From: Bacteroidales bacterium | GTDB taxonomy: Bacteria > Bacteroidota > Bacteroidia > Bacteroidales > WCHB1-69 | Direction of reading: 5' to 3' | NCBI GenBank assembly: GCA_017438945.1 | Contig: JAFRUI010000029.1 | Coordinates: 1-37,304 of the forward strand | DNA length: 37,304 nucleotides | Shown here: piece by piece, positions 37,052-37,304 of the stretch | Layout: each line of letters opens with the position of its first letter | How positions within the stretch are numbered: the first letter of the stretch is position 1 | Position numbers and translations under genes: made by a program | Notes under the pieces: model-generated | The model's database searches: none | The model's input: the letters and a program-made list of their open reading frames with translations, nothing else | What the model was told of the DNA's origin: nothing

Positions 37052-37304
37052 CTACCGCTTCACCACCTTCCGCATGGTCACGCCCTGCGGCACCGTGATA
37101 CGGAGCATATACACGCCCTTGGCGAGCTCGCCGATGTTCAGATCGTTCACGTTGTCGTAAACGCCCACCAACTGGCCCATCTGGCTGTAGCACTCCACTT
37201 TTTGCACATCAACCGCGTCGATGTGCAGCACACCCGTCGTCGGGTTAGGATAAACTGAGATGTTGTCCAGGTAGCGCTCGGTGTCCATGGCGTCGCCGCC
37301 AAAC
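37052..37304 (-). CDS. T9SS cargo protein, C-terminal part only (5' end outside window)
   Basis: The reading frame is open to the window edge, so only about 83 C-terminal residues are seen. They form a complete T9SS type-A sorting domain: LDNISVYPNPTTGVLHID, VECYSQMGQLVGVY, LNIGELAKGVYMLRIT and the terminal MRKVVKR. The in-frame Met at 37288 is internal to the linker and not the start. The protein is therefore exported and processed at the outer membrane; its functional domains cannot be seen. The stop is followed directly by GAGAC-type palindromes. Confidence 0.88.
   Translation of the reverse strand, partial: FGGDAMDTERYLDNISVYPNPTTGVLHIDAVDVQKVECYSQMGQLVGVYDNVNDLNIGELAKGVYMLRITVPQGVTMRKVVKR

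Overview
This window looks like chromosomal DNA of a bacterium of the Bacteroidales (Bacteroidota), probably an uncultured gut-type anaerobe. The evidence is: type IX secretion (T9SS) C-terminal sorting domains in two secreted proteins; a FISUMP-domain protein; eight TAnnTTTG-type -7 promoter boxes, the Bacteroidota housekeeping pattern; almost no Shine-Dalgarno sequences; and family choices such as pyruvate phosphate dikinase, an HdrC-like ferredoxin and a short malic enzyme. No rRNA, tRNA, CRISPR array, transposase or phage gene is visible.

Layout. 1-4440 (+): malic enzyme, a LuxC-type acyl-CoA reductase and a sensor histidine kinase without a partner regulator. 4655-9401 (-): pyruvate phosphate dikinase, a secreted FISUMP protein and a YbjQ-family protein. 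9460-15570 (-): a 2036-residue alpha-2-macroglobulin-like protein with an intact CNEQ thioester motif. 16036-23813 (-): one long operon reading padR, pspC-like, ABC ATPase, two MacB-type permeases, periplasmic adaptor, TolC. It is a PadR-controlled tripartite efflux system, with a near-perfect 19-bp palindrome over the padR promoter. 23996-25681 (+): a T9SS-exported adhesin-like protein, divergent from padR. 25803-32692 (-): clpB, a MATE transporter, a MORN-repeat lipoprotein-like or secreted protein, an HdrC-like iron-sulfur protein, and a double-VOC protein coupled to it. 32792-36813 (-): a membrane-bound nucleotide-sugar dehydratase (CapD/FlaA1 type), then fabD coupled to a GDP-mannose pyrophosphorylase. 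37052-end (-): the C-terminus of another T9SS cargo protein.

The most unusual feature is between the genes. More than 20 tandem arrays of 6-8-bp words (CATTCAG, CGATGAGA, TTAGCTG, AAATCAC, ATAACCA, CTAACTA, TAGGACT and others) fill the intergenic gaps. For 13 genes the stop codon lies inside an array or within 3 nt of one. In the sense of the flanking gene, arrays at 3' ends are always in the G-bearing form, usually with embedded stop triplets. Arrays just before a start codon are always in the C-bearing, G-poor form. I found no exception by eye in this window. The arrays resemble the short tandemly repeated repetitive (STRR) sequences of cyanobacteria, but this strand polarity is not something I know to be described.

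Other features to follow up are: two ~105-bp copies of a hairpin-rich element inside the efflux operon; a 28-bp GAGACG-type palindrome lying in frame inside the macroglobulin gene, with related palindromes at 37003-37049; a sigma-54-like -24/-12 promoter before clpB; and a TonB-receptor plug-like segment in the macroglobulin bait region.
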